Shown: positions 21,534 through 32,172, counted from the stretch's first letter. The stretch: 64,000 nt of DNA from Hoplostethus atlanticus (GCA_034670405.1 JAXDDX010000117.1:62001-126000), one strand, 5' to 3'. Numbers and translations are program-made. Notes: generated from the letters alone by a model not told the origin.

Positions 21534-21865
21534 CTAGACAAGGAGAAAGAGAGGGAGTGAGCGACAGGAGGAGGAGAGAGGGGAAAGAGGGTTACAGAGG
21601 AGAGGGAGGTAAGGAAAGGAAAGGAGGGAGAAAGATTAACACAGTAATTTAATTTAAAGTTATTGATTGAAGGAGTTCACTTATTTTTGCGCACAGAGAT
21701 ATTGATATCGTTTTTGTTAATGAAACCAGTGTTTGTTAAATAAATAATTAAGTTTTGTAAATAATAAATGTATCTGTCTGTGTTCTTTATTTGTGATAAA
21801 GTTATATAAAGATTTATATACCTATTTTTGTGATGATTGAACAAAAAGACCAGAGTTATAGGGGC
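21534..21865. other. upstream of ndst2, purine-rich
   Basis: GA-rich tract (GAGGGAGTGAGC, GGAAAGGAGGGAG) which, on the minus strand, is the polypyrimidine tract ahead of the putative 5' UTR exon. No core promoter element is assigned. Confidence 0.3.
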
Positions 21866-22189
21866 TTGTAACAACACATTATGTAATAGCACCGCATTAT
21901 GTAATAACAGGACAAAAAGTAATACATTTTCACTTCATTATGTAATAACACCCGCATTTTGTAATGATGTGCCGTATTTTGTAACAAATTGAATGCAATA
22001 TGTAATAAATTTCCCCGCATTTTGTAATAAATTATTACATATTGTGGTGTTATTACAAAATGTGGGAGTTGGACTTTTATGATGAAAATGTAATAATAAG
22101 GTGCATTATGTAATAACCAACCAAAATGGATGTCTTCATCTGTACAATTACAATTTTAACAATTAAGCTAAATTAAACTTCCCAAATAT

Positions 22190-22740
22190 TAAATTAGACC
22201 CCTATGACCTGTGGTGCCCCCCATGGCGTTATAGTTCACTCTGATCTTAGTCTAAATAGCCCCATAAAAGCTTTTATTTCTAGCAGGATTGACTACGGCA
22301 ATGGTCTTTTGACAGGGCTCCCCAAAAAGACACTCAAAAAGCTTATTTAAAATGCAGCTGCTAGAGTTCTTACAGGAACCAAAAGGTCAGACCACATCAC
22401 CCCAATTCTTAAGTCACTACACTGGCTTCCTGTCAGCCACAGAATTGAATATAAGGAAATGCTGCTTGTTTATAAATCAATACATGGAGTGGGACCAAAA
22501 TACATTACAGACATCTTTAAGGAGTACACTCCTGCCAGGCCTCTCAAGTCAAGTGGGAGTGGGCTGCTACTAGTGCCCAGTGCCAGGGCTAAACTTTTAG
22601 CAACCTGTAGTCACTCACTATGCTGCGCATCTCTGGACCAGACTCCCTGTCGATCTTAAAAGTAGCCTAACCCCCGAAACTTTTGAATCAGGACTCAAAA
22701 CCACACTGTTCATGGATGCTTTTAGTGAAGTTAAGTTATT
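22190..22740 (+). pseudogene. LINE ORF2 C-terminal fragment
   Basis: Across frames the DNA reads as SRIDYGNGLLTGLPKKTLKK, AAARVLTGTKRSDHITPILK, SLHWLPVSHRIEYK.MLLVYKS and PRLP...L, the C-terminal region of CR1/L2/Rex1-type LINE polyproteins after the reverse transcriptase. Stops and a one-base shift are present. It is 5'-truncated, as LINE copies often are. Confidence 0.75.
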
Positions 22741-22784
22741 TGAGTTATTTAAAAAATAACTCTTGTTCTTGTACTTACTCCTTT

Positions 22785-23100
22785 ATTATTATTCTTCTTC
22801 CACCCAAAACTTCAGACCTCAACTACTTTCACACCATTTAAGCTATCAACGCCGTTCAAACTTTGAAAAATTCAGCATAGTCTGAATTTTTGATTAGACT
22901 TTTACTCTTTCTTTCAATTGAATTTTATTTGCAATATTTTGGCCCCATAGGAATGCATTATAAAAAGATAAGTTTCACTTTCGCTTTGACAATGGCTCTG
23001 TGTCTACAAGCCACTAGATGGAGTTAGAGACTCTCAAATGTGACCCTGGCTTCTTTCACAATGTCATAATGAGGCCAGAAACTCTGGTTTACTGTTGGAT
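22785..23100 (-). repeat. copy 2 of the 2.8-kb dispersed repeat
   Basis: Reverse-oriented relative of 2826-3236. Shared segments are CACACCATTTAAGCTATCAA, CGCCGTTCAAACTTTGAAA, TTTTTGATTAGACTTTTACT, TTTGGCCCCATAGGAATGCA and CACTTTCGCTTTGACAATGG. Further pieces (CAGCCAGGGTCACATGTGAC) continue at 23495-23570 beyond a trinucleotide expansion. Confidence 0.65.
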
Positions 23101-23169
23101 GAAATACACAAAGCTGGAAATGAAATATGTCTACATTTTGATTTGATGGAGGAAGTTTCCATACGTTTA

Positions 23170-23400
23170 ATACTATGATTTATTTTACATTTTTCAATAC
23201 TATTACTACTACAGCTGTAAATACTTATACTTTTTCTGTTAATACTTAAACTACTACTGTTACAACTACTACTACTGCTACTACTTTTGCTACTACTACT
23301 ACTGTTAATACTCCTGCTACTACATCTACTACTATTTCTACCATTATTACTTCTGCTAATACTTAGTGCCTGGGGCACTATTGACTATTGGTTATTTCCC
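23170..23400. repeat. (TAC/ACT)n imperfect trinucleotide repeat
   Basis: Runs of ACTACT/TACTGC. It creates a Ser/Asn-rich frame on the minus strand and a Leu-rich frame on the plus strand, neither of them genes. Confidence 0.85.
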
Positions 23401-23910
23401 GGGCCTTTCTGGACAAATTACCGCAGCCACCCTCTCTGTGTGTTTGGACTAATAAAGCGTGTTCTTCTTCTTCTACTGCAGCTATTACTAACAGCCAGGG
23501 TCACATGTGACAGTCTCTGTCTCGCGTGACCCTGGCTGTCTTTGACAATGTCCACAGACCAGAGACTCAGTTTGTGGTTCACTGATGACTGAATAAAAAA
23601 CACAAACCACTACTTCTGCTAATACTACTACTGCTGGTGCTGCTATTACTTCTACTACTACGATTACTTAACACAGGATCTTCCTGATTAAATTTACTTT
23701 TTAAAAAAACATTTTGAAGCTGAAGCAAGCACAAAATTTTCTTCAGAAAATGTAACCTTTCATAGTTTATTCATTGTTCTTATGAATACATTTATTACAT
23801 ATTGCGTTCAGGCTGTTTATTACAAAATGCGGCAGATTATTACAAAATGCAGCTGTTATTACATAATGAAGTGAAAATGTATTACATTTTGTCGAGTTAT
23901 TACATAATGT

Positions 23911-24078
23911 TGTTCCGGTGGCTCAGTGTTCTAGGGTGCGTGCCACATAACCGTAATGTCCTGGGTTCGCATCCGGCCCGGGACCTATGTCGCATGTCAT
24001 CCCTCCGCTCTCACCCAATCTTTCCTGTCTTTCTTTACTGCTACTATCAAATAAAAGGCAAAATGACAAAATAAAAAC
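23911..24078 (+). mobile_element. tRNA-derived SINE (plus copy)
   Basis: A-box-like TGGCTCAGTGTTCTAGGGTG and B-box-like GGGTTCGCATCCGG are spaced as in a tRNA promoter. A body CCGGGACCTATGTCGCATGT and tail CAAATAAAAGGCAAAATG follow. The same body occurs inverted at 54602-54761. It lies directly against the right end of the 21.9-23.9 kb TIR element. Confidence 0.8.
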
Positions 24079-24860
24079 CTGAGTTATGGACAATTTTGTT
24101 TTAGGCCACGCCCTTTCTGCAGCCACTGGAGTCTGCGCATAACCTTACTTCTCCCCTGAACCCCCAGTCTGCGGCCGCAATTCCTCCATTAACCATTGTA
24201 CTCGGGAGCATTATTGTAAGGGAAAATAAACTGAGGGAGGGTCGCACATACGGTTTTCCTGTCCACCTGCCCACATCTAATGTAATGTAGGGTAGGGCAA
24301 GGCAGCAGACAGAGATTCTCAAGGAGGACCTCAGACTTAATTTAGCTACCCTGTTGTCCACAGGGAAGCAGATCCTGATTTCAAGCCAGCCAGTGTTCCA
24401 ACAAGGTATTGACAAAGTCGATGCCCGTACAAGGAACCCCCCTTTGCAGCAAAAGGTGGATTTCCTCCATAAAGTCGCCAAAAGTAACTTTTGCAGTAAG
24501 TAATTTTGCAGGTTCGACCAGCCTGCTCTGGTGCCATTAGGAGATGGGACCGATGATAAGGGCCGGGGAAATGTAGCTAATCTGCATCCCAAAGGGGACA
24601 CAGAATAAGAGAACAAAGGAACTCTGCAATGTACTGAGTATAAGTGCTTTCTGTATGTGTTCGATTAGACATTAACTTCACATCCTGTGGCAGATAATGT
24701 ACCCTACTCCCTCATGTTATTCAAGGCACACAGAATGTGTTATTTACGGTGGCCGTGAGAGCTCAACACACTGCAACTTAAAAAAAACACATGGAAATTA
24801 ATAAAACATCTTCATCAATTTGACAACACACAACACATTACACACAACACAACACATTTA
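24079..24860. other. intergenic, unrecognised
   Basis: There is an open frame of 171 codons on the minus strand (24101-24616), without domain, codon signature or termini I recognise; I do not call it. The rest is simple AT-rich sequence with CACAACACA runs near 24820-24858. Confidence 0.4.
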
Positions 24861-25261
24861 CCCTCTTAAGTCATTAAGGACAAAAATGTCCACTTCCAAA
24901 AACTGCTATAAAAATAATATTTTTTTCTGCTTTTTTGGGTTAAGTCTTTTGATCAACTTCAGTCCTGATCAAAACTATCAAATATTGAATAATTATCAGG
25001 ATTTTAACCCTTTAAATGCCAGTTTGATTACATGATGCTAATATTTTTTTAGGGAAAAAACATACATTTTTGTGTTTTTTTCATAAATAACAACAGTGAC
25101 ATCAAGTAATCAAACTGGCATTTAAAGGGTTAAAATCCTCAAAATGATTGAATGTTTGGTAGTTTTGAGCAGGGCTGAAGTTGTTTAAGAGATTTATGCA
25201 GAAAAAAATATTAATCTGTAAAGTTTTTATGGACATTTTTGTCCTTAATGACTTAAGAGGG
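24861..25261. mobile_element. foldback MITE (near-complete palindrome)
   Basis: Begins CCCTCTTAAGTCATTAAGGA and ends with its exact inverse (TCCTTAATGACTTAAGAGGG). The arms stay complementary inward through CAAAAATGTCC, CTTCAGTCCTGATCAAAACT/AGTTTTGAGCAGGGCTGAAG and AACCCTTTAAATGCCAGTTT/AAACTGGCATTTAAAGGGTT, to a loop near 25050-25090. Flanked by TA on both sides. No ORF. Confidence 0.85.
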
Positions 25262-25461
25262 TAGTACATTTTTTTCAGTGTTCTATTGATCTATTAGAAA
25301 AATTAAATTTGAATTCCAAAATTTGTCGAGAGAGACTTTCTTACAAAAAAATTGTGCCATATACACTAACACAGCCAAAATGATGGCCAGATCAAGAGGA
25401 AAAATTTGCTCAAATGGACAAAAATGTCCATAATGATGCCTGAGGGTTAAGACAACACAAC
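25262..25461. mobile_element. related MITE end
   Basis: GGACAAAAATGTCC is followed by ATAATGATGCCTGAGGG|TTAA at 25417-25450, resembling the CCCTC...GGACATTTTTGTCC termini of the preceding MITE. A TTAA immediately outside would suit a piggyBac-type target site. The matching partner end is not found. Confidence 0.4.
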
Positions 25462-26335
25462 TGTGGCAACTTGCCACTGTACCGGGGTTCGTGACAGACA
25501 GAGACACAAGGCATGAGGAGGGTTAGTTGGCCAGCAGGGCCGTTTTATTTGCAAACCCGCAATCATAAACCCGGCCCGGTGTTGACGGCAGTTGTTGGCG
25601 CCGTCTCCCTCCACCGACGCACCTCAGTCCTCCCCGGTGGGTCAGCCGCGGAACCCCAAAGCCGGCCAGCCTGCCAGGCTTCCAGGGGCATCCCGCCCCA
25701 ACCCCGACTGTCACCAGCTCTTGCAGGCGGCTCCCGACTGCACCCCCGGAGACCTCCGTCAGTTGTCGCCGCGGAGGGAGACGCACGCTCTCCCACTCCG
25801 TCCTCTCCAGCTCGCGCCCTCGCCTCTGTCCCGGCACTCCAGCCGCAGACCCTCGCTCAGACGCGGCTGCTGCTGGCTTGCTCTCCGCTCCTCCAGTCTG
25901 CTGGCCCTCAATCCTCCCGATCGCTGCTGGCTCCTGCATCCACGCCGCCAGCCTCTCACACTGGCGCGTCCCTCTCGCTCACACATCCACACACAGGTTA
26001 AAAAGGCCCGGCTGCAATCAACTTTAATTGGCCAGCCCTACAAGAAACTCAACTCAACCGTCCCGCAGCCCGTCCTGTAATTAAGTTTGAACCTGGCTCA
26101 AAGCTCTTCTCTCAGCTCAAGTACCAGACCAGCTCCAGAGCGAATCTCGCTGAGACGGCCGACTGAGTTCACTTCAGCTGATCCAGAAACCAGCTGCTAC
26201 TCTGCTCTGTACTCTGAACGATGTCTCTATAGCAACTGACGTGACCTGCCTGCTTGTGCAACGACTCGAACTGAAAGGTGCGACAGCGCCGCCGTGATCA
26301 GGACCAGCCCGATCCCTGACAGCGTGACATCCACC
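25462..26335 (-). mobile_element. solo LTR, family TGTGGC...GCCACA (copy B, long U3)
   Basis: On the minus strand the 3' half matches copies A and C (GGCCAATTAAAGTTGATTGC, GGGCCTTTTTAACCTGTGTG, CGGCCCTGCTGGCCAACTAA), ending GTTGCCACA. The 5' region (26040-26335) is about 280 bp of different sequence. ACAAC flanks both sides (25457-25461, 26336-26340). With that boundary the LTR starts GGTGGATGTC, so a leading TGT appears lost, possibly by slippage against the adjacent TGT of the duplication. Confidence 0.75.
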
Positions 26336-26340
26336 ACAAC

Positions 26341-26924
26341 ACTCAACTACCACCCTCCTGGCATCGCCTTTGCCGTACCGACACTTGTGTGCTTGTGTTC
26401 ACAAGTCCACTCAAGTCACTTCTATCATCTTTCCCAGAGTCGAACCTAAACTGTCAGCTGTCTGCCAAGCCTTCTGTTGCCACCGCGATATCACCACGGT
26501 TAGCCTCATTACAGCTCAGGTTGCTCTGTGTGCCAATATTACCTGCCCTCATTTCATTTAACTTTGTTGTACATATATTCATTTATCATTACTCTCCGTG
26601 TTTAATCAGTTAATCAGTATTTATAAAGAACTGACTATTGTGTGTTATTGATATATCCTGGACATGATGGTAGAAAATCATTTAAATCTAGGGCTCACTT
26701 CTTCTGATTAATAGACTGATATCATTATAAAAGAGACTATTCCAGTGTAAACTGGTGGTGCCCCACGAGAATAACTATAATAATTGTCAATTTTCCAGAA
26801 TTAACCAAATAATATATAACGAACATAGTTCATAACGAAGCAACACACTACAGGGAATTGTTTTTGATTGAAGGCAAATCATATCATGAATGCTGATAAA
26901 CACAAACAAATCTTAATACATCAT
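26341..26924. other. intergenic, no gene seen
   Basis: AT-rich sequence after the LTR. A few CCACGAGAATAACT-like phrases, nothing assignable. Confidence 0.4.
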
Positions 26925-27190
26925 GCAATAACATCTGGAAAACTTGATTAGGAACAAATTCATTCTACAGCAAGATAACGACTGCTAAGAAGATCAAGAT
27001 GTACTTATCAAACACAGAAGCTGCTGGTGTTCTCAGAACAATGGACTTGCCACCCCAGAGCCCGGACCTCAACATCATTGAATGTGTTTGGGATTACTTG
27101 GATCGTAAGATGCAGAGAATGCAACCAATTTCTAAGACTTAACTTTGGAGATGTTAACAAGATGCATGGAAAAATATTGCTGCAAATATC
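26925..27190 (+). pseudogene. Tc1-like transposase C-terminal fragment
   Basis: The plus strand reads LQQDNDC.. followed by TMDLPPQSPDLNIIECVWDY and LDRKMQRMQ, the end of a Tc1/mariner catalytic domain with the last acidic residue (NIIE). Stops and frameshifts surround it. The N-terminal two thirds are absent. Confidence 0.8.
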
Positions 27191-27529
27191 TTTGGCTGGA
27201 TGCAGGGGGTGGAGTCGGGCTGGCAGGCGGGTTCGCCCTGCCCCGACACTGGCTGTGGCAAATCAGGGCTAATTGGTCATGGGGACAGCGGGGAAGAGGG
27301 CTAATGTGTGCATGTGAGTCTCCAAATGACAGTCTTTTCACTTCTGAAAATAGTTCTTTGCAAATACAAATTTTTTTTTCTTGCTCAAATTGTTTTTCGC
27401 GTTTGCAAATCATGAGTTACACTTTTGAAAATAGTTCTTTGCAAAGACAAATTCATTTTTCTTGCTCAAATTGTTTTTCGCTTCTGAAAATAGTTTTGGC
27501 AGGGAAATACCTTCATATTTTTTACTCAG

Positions 27530-27860
27530 AAAATCACACCGCCTTTACAAGGGTCGTAATCAAGCCATTACTGAAAAAAACAAACCTCGATCGTGAAGCA
27601 CTTCAGAACTACAGACCAATAACAAGTGCCATTCCTCTCCAAAATACTTGAACGAGCTGTAGCCAGCAAACCTATGGACTTCTTGTCAAAAAAACAAGCT
27701 ATTTGATCCTTTTCAATCTGGCTTTAGATCTTTCCACTCCACTGAAACTGCACTCACAAGAGTGGTCAATGATCTCCTGTTAGCTATTGACTAACTCAAC
27801 CTCAGCACCATTGCTCCTTGACTTGAATGCAGCCATTGATTGTGTAGATGGTTGAAAACA
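27530..27860 (+). pseudogene. LINE reverse transcriptase N-terminal fragment
   Basis: Reads across frames as [48 protein letters not shown] and LLLDLNAAIDCVD, the fingers/palm start of a non-LTR reverse transcriptase (LKK.N.D...NYRPI...QSGFR..HSTE). It is disrupted by single-base shifts and stops. Likely the same LINE group as 22.2 kb and 33.0 kb. Confidence 0.8.
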
Positions 27861-29024
27861 GCTAACTTCAGAAATAATTTGAGAGAACAATAAGTAGAAC
27901 AGGTAGAATTAAATCAAGAGAAAAACAGATCTTTCTTTTTCATTTATCTTCATTGATTTCATCACTCATGCAATTTAAGTCACTACACTGCTATTTCACA
28001 TTCAGGCCATTAGATGGCGCATTACGCTTGCATGGTATAGAATAGTATTTCCTGCCACGAAGTTAACACCAGCTCAACGTGTGTGTCTCTTCTATTCTTT
28101 ATCACAGGTTGGTAAATATGCCTTAAATTGAATGTACAGGCTACATTTTAAGAGTTGAACATGTAGTTTATTAGATCATTTGCACATGTTGGTCAAATAA
28201 ATGATTTGTTAGAGAATCTGATGTAAATAGAGATAGAGGGCTGTTTGCTAACGCTAGCAAACTTGTGTAGTGTGGAGTAGTGTGTGGGGAAAGCTAACCC
28301 AAAACAGAAAAACTTGTGAATTCACTAAACGCACTTAATTCATTATGCACTTAATTTATGAAGCAGTTTTCATGAAAGAAGTTATTTCCTGGTTATTATC
28401 TGTAGCTAAATGGACATGTCTGTGGTTTATTGCCAAGAAGTTTAGCACACCAAGTGGCGACTGCACAACATGTGTAAAGCATAAGAGAGGACAGCGCCAT
28501 TAAATTAGCAAATGTAGTTGTTGTAGTTGAACTCAACAGGAAAAAGGTGTTTGTTTTATGAAAAAAAGGGAAATGTTTGGTTTATGTTAAGAGAATGAAA
28601 CAAGAAGAAAAGAGGTTATATTGCCTATAGAATAAAAGCCATTTTATTAGTTTTGGTTAAAATAACAATGTAAGGACAGTTCATGTTGAGACAGTAAAAA
28701 CAAATGCATTTATTATTATTATTTACCAAGTAGCCTAACTGAGTTTTAGTCTTGTAAAGTAAATGAACATGTGAAAAAACTGTTCTAGCTCAGTGCTGTT
28801 AAATGGCCATGTTATACAAAAACGGGACTGAAGCTAAGACCATTAGTTACAACAGATATGTTTGATGAGAGAGAGAAAGAATAAATCCTCCTGCTGCGAA
28901 GTTAACACCAGCTTGACGTGTGTTCTATTCTTTATCACAGCACAGCGCAGGCAGGACTGAGGACCTGCTGCCCCCTGACCGCCAAGTTAGGGAGGCAACA
29001 ATTGATCACGCCATACTCTTGAAT
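27861..29024. repeat. intergenic with a ~50-bp direct repeat pair
   Basis: CGAAGTTAACACCAGCTCAA plus CGTGTGTGTC...TCTATTCTTTATCACAG at 28058-28108 recurs at 28898-28940, in the same orientation, about 830 bp apart. No ORF between them. It could be a duplicated repeat unit or decayed LTR-like ends. Confidence 0.45.
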
Positions 29025-29591
29025 TAGGGCTGGGCAATATGGCTTATAAATAATATCTCGATATTTTTAGGCTATGCCGCGATATATAGCTCGATATTTT
29101 CACATTTTCAGTGTGATCATTCTAGTAGTCCCTGCAGCGTACGATAACACGCGTCCTCTCCTTAAAACACACCCTCAAACCATATAAAATAGTCAGCCAA
29201 ATGAAAAAAGCTAATGTCCTTACCTCAGGTGATCTCGCCACTCACTCAAAATGAGCCATACAGTGCAGGGAGAGAGTGGTGTGTTCACAGACAAGCGTTT
29301 GCTGCTGTGTCAGGCTACATACACATTAATACGTTTTCGTTTTAAAACAGAGTTTTGAAACTAAAAGGATCTCCGTCCACACAAGCGTTTTATCACCGTT
29401 TCAGAAATTATCTCCGTCAATGCTAATATGCCTGAAAACGCATATCACGTAACCATTCACCTACACTGTGTATGTGTAGGTATGATGTATCGAATATATC
29501 CGATATATTCGAATATCATTTTATGTGCGATATGGCAGATGACCATATCGTTATATCGAGATATTCGTTGCGCATTTTAGTAATTTATTTA
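29025..29591. mobile_element. GGGCTGGGCAATATGG-type transposon end
   Basis: Starts AGGGCTGGGCAATATGGC and is rich in ATATCTCGATATT motifs. It includes a block GATCTCCGTCCACACAAGCG also found near 17620. Similar CGCCCAGCCCTA ends occur at 44400 and 50905. The superfamily is not resolved. Confidence 0.45.
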
Positions 29592-30203
29592 CTTTTTACT
29601 ATTTATTTATTTAAAAGCAGACGCGTTTACATGCATTCGCTCTCGCTCTCCCTCTCTCACACACACACAGTCACAGACACCCCAAACTAACTAACCACGC
29701 CCATCAGTTTAACGGTCAATCATTGTCCTGACTGAGTTAACGTCAATTCAAAATGGAGGAAGATCGGAAGAAGTGGAGGAAGTTATTGGGTTCGCTTTTT
29801 TCACATCAATTTGGGTGACTTGTGTGACGGATGAATCTCCTTAACGATTCCTACAGGGTATTTCTGTCAGCACATATGAGTGAACTGCATTGAGCAAAAA
29901 ATTCTACTCAACTGTCAGGACCTGCTCTTAAGCAACAGCAGAGCAGACAATCTGCTTCCTGTATTGTATCGGTCATTATTTTTCAGATTCGAGTATATTG
30001 GGGTACGTTGACCTCTTGACCTTTGCTATGACCTTGAGGATCACAAGACCTTGAGATGACCTTTCCTGAAATTTAATCTCCCACATGTTAACTAAAACAT
30101 ATAAAAGTTTCAGAGGTGTAATATTCTTTATTTAGCAGCAATAATTGGTAATTGGTCGTTTCAAATTCATTCATAGTCCTTTCAATGGTAAAGGGTGACA
30201 AAG

Positions 30204-30911
30204 TCAATATTTGCACATGCTCTTGGTAGGATTCTGACCGTTGAATTTCTCTTTTAGCTCCTCCAACACTTTCTTGAATAACTGAAGGTCCGATTTTTCT
30301 GATGAGTCAAGGTTACTTTCAGGAGAATCAAGTGGGACATCATAGACTTGTTCAAGCTGTCGTTTCAATGTTACTGTAGCTGATGCTAGTTTTTGCTGTC
30401 CTTTCATTCGTTTACTAGAAGACGCTAGTGAATGGAGTTTAACAGGAGTTTCACCTAAACTTGATAGGGTAGAATTCAAATCGAAGTCCTTTGCTGGGGA
30501 AACAACAACCGGAGGTTCGACTGGGATGTCATCATCAACCTCTCCCATACTCCCACCCATACTACAGCTCTCCTCTGCAGGGGCTTTGACCTTTGATTTC
30601 TGAAGGCTAATCAGACAGTCACAGCACAATTTTTCTCCTGGCACTAGTGTCTTTGGAGGATTCACTAAGCCTTTGTAAGTGTCCATGCTAACAATTCGTA
30701 AAGATCTAATGCGTGCTTTCTTGGGATGACGGTTAAAGGGATCACAACACTTTTTCCGCAATGTTGAAAACTTGGTTAAAAGTTCTTGTTCATGAATGTC
30801 TGATGTCTCGTGTTTTGGCCCCACTTCGAAGAATAAGGAGTTCAACTTCTTCAGTTTTCCATACACTTCGCAAGGACTTCTTTCTGGTATGATGGTGTTG
30901 ATGGCAAACAT
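30204..30911 (-). CDS. unassigned Cys-containing ORF within TIR element
   Basis: 235 codons from a Met at 30911. The frame is open upstream through QGLTAAFTLLK to an acceptor-like cttcaag, so this may be an internal exon. Features: KKCCDPFNRHPKKARI (Cys-Cys ... His), LVPGEKLCCDCLISLQKSKV (CC-x-C), an acidic middle segment (GEVDDDIPVE), then STLSSLGETPVKLHSLA and a C-terminal LKEKFNGQ. The paired Cys clusters suggest zinc binding. The layout resembles N-terminal parts of uncharacterised transposon-type proteins in fish and invertebrates, from memory only. A donor-like CAACG|GTCAGA follows FNG, so the true protein may continue in an exon lost from this copy. No catalytic domain is visible. Confidence 0.5.
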   Translation of the reverse strand: MFAINTIIPERSPCEVYGKLKKLNSLFFEVGPKHETSDIHEQELLTKFSTLRKKCCDPFNRHPKKARIRSLRIVSMDTYKGLVNPPKTLVPGEKLCCDCLISLQKSKVKAPAEESCSMGGSMGEVDDDIPVEPPVVVSPAKDFDLNSTLSSLGETPVKLHSLASSSKRMKGQQKLASATVTLKRQLEQVYDVPLDSPESNLDSSEKSDLQLFKKVLEELKEKFNGQNPTKSMCKY

Positions 30912-31279
30912 TTTCAGGAGAGTAAAAGCTGCAGTTAGCCCTTGAAGAAAAAAACAATATTTTTAAGTATCAACCATCTCATTTAAAACCATTGGCAAGG
31001 CTATATGACATGATATAATGACCTAATATGTATTATGAGGAAAACATTGATACTTACATATCAACTATATGTAACAATATATATGTAATACTTACATATT
31101 ACATATCCAACTTGAAAGCTTCAGATTTTCAAAGAAATGCAGATCAAGAAACTTCTTTGTCTTAAATTTTGAAATGCCATGTGCTCAATGGGGATGGGGA
31201 TTTCCCAGGGCTGAATACTGAAACGTGATTGGTCAGTTCTTTCACAATATAAGGCCCACTATGATGTAAGAATAGGCCT

Positions 31280-31375
31280 ACAGAGTTTGTCTATGATGTA
31301 ACAATTGGTGCCCAGTTTTTCTATGACGTGACAATCAGCACCCAGCGTTTGTCTCTGACATGACAATCACCACAT
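31280..31375. repeat. short tandem array (~40-bp unit)
   Basis: Three imperfect units of the form TTTGTCTATGATGTAACAAT..GCCCAG, with CTATGACGTGACAATCAGCA and CTCTGACATGACAATCACCA variants. Confidence 0.6.
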
Positions 31376-32172
31376 TCCCATGTACAACGTTATAAGATAT
31401 GGCATCACTAGACATGCCTGTGTAGAAATATGTGATGCCATTTGGTTTCTTTTTTTCTTAATCTTTTATTTATACTGAAAGGATACAATAGGCAATATTT
31501 TACCTGTTTTCATTGTCTTTCAGTAGCTTGAAATAGTTCATATTACACTTAACATCGAACATATGTACAATACAAATGCAAAATTACTATACAGAATATA
31601 CAAAGATATATGGTTGGACTAAATTCACAATTTCCCAGGTAAACTTTTCATATCCTTCAAGCATTCCTTGTCATGTCAGGTGGATTTTGGTCATGAGAGG
31701 AATCTATGCATGTAGAAAATATACATTATAATGCATTTTATCAATCATCTCTGTGGGTATGCATTTTTTGAATCTGTATTGCTGCTAAACAAAAAATATT
31801 ACACCTCTGAAACTTCTGTATATTTTAGTTAACATGTGGGTGATTAAATTCCAGGAAAGGTAATCTCGAGGTCACGTGATCCACAAGGTCAATTTCAAGG
31901 TCATAGCAAAGGTCAAGAGGTCAACGTACCCCAATATACTCGAATCTGAAAAATAACGACATATTTTGAATCTGTCAAATTCCCTTTCCAACACTACCAT
32001 TTTTTTGAAGATTGGCACAGTAGTTCCTGAGATATGAGGGTTCAAAGGTTGGCGGCCATGCCCCTTTTTGCACAAAATCTCAAACTTTGGGGGTCCGTAT
32101 CTCCCAAATCACTGGTCGGATTGGCCTAAAATTTGAGATTTGGTGTTGTGGGATCCAAATCAACAAGAATAC

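Larger units (their letters stand above)
21866..23906. mobile_element. TIR element built of TTATGTAATAAC/GCATTTTGTAATAA motifs
   Basis: The left end (21866-22010) and right end (23770-23906) are inverted copies over about 140 bp: AACAACATTATGTAATAAC, AATACATTTTCACTTCATTA, TGTAATAACA.C.GCATTTTG and GCAATATGTAATAAAT occur on both sides. Within each end the motif is itself imperfectly repeated. The interior is a collage of a LINE fragment, the 2.8-kb-type repeat and a trinucleotide tract. No transposase is seen. Confidence 0.6.
29972..31960 (-). mobile_element. 2-kb DNA element with ~180-bp TIRs and an internal ORF
   Basis: The left arm (29972-30151) and right arm (31778-31960) are inverted copies: GTC.TTATTTTTCAGATTCG, AGTATATTGGGGTACGTTGA, CCTCTTGACCTTTGCTATGA, CCACATGTTAACTAAAA.AT and AGTTTCAGAGGTGTAATATT. 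The only sizeable gap is in the TGACCTTGA... stretch. The interior holds a 235-codon ORF on the minus strand and a short tandem array at about 31280-31375. No target duplication is evident at these borders. Confidence 0.75.

Noticed and set aside
23064-23529. Ser-rich and Leu-rich ORFs
   Set aside because: Translation of a TAC/ACT trinucleotide repeat.
23911-23985. Possible tRNA gene (A and B box present)
   Set aside because: It cannot fold into a full cloverleaf by eye and is followed by a SINE body and A-rich tail; a second copy has a SINE-style TSD.
24101-24616. 171-codon minus-strand ORF
   Set aside because: No domain, no splice or start context, and a composition without family resemblance; kept only as unannotated sequence.
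28058-28940. Pair of LTRs of a complete retrotransposon
   Set aside because: The direct repeats are only about 50 bp, with no TG..CA ends, primer-binding site or coding sequence.
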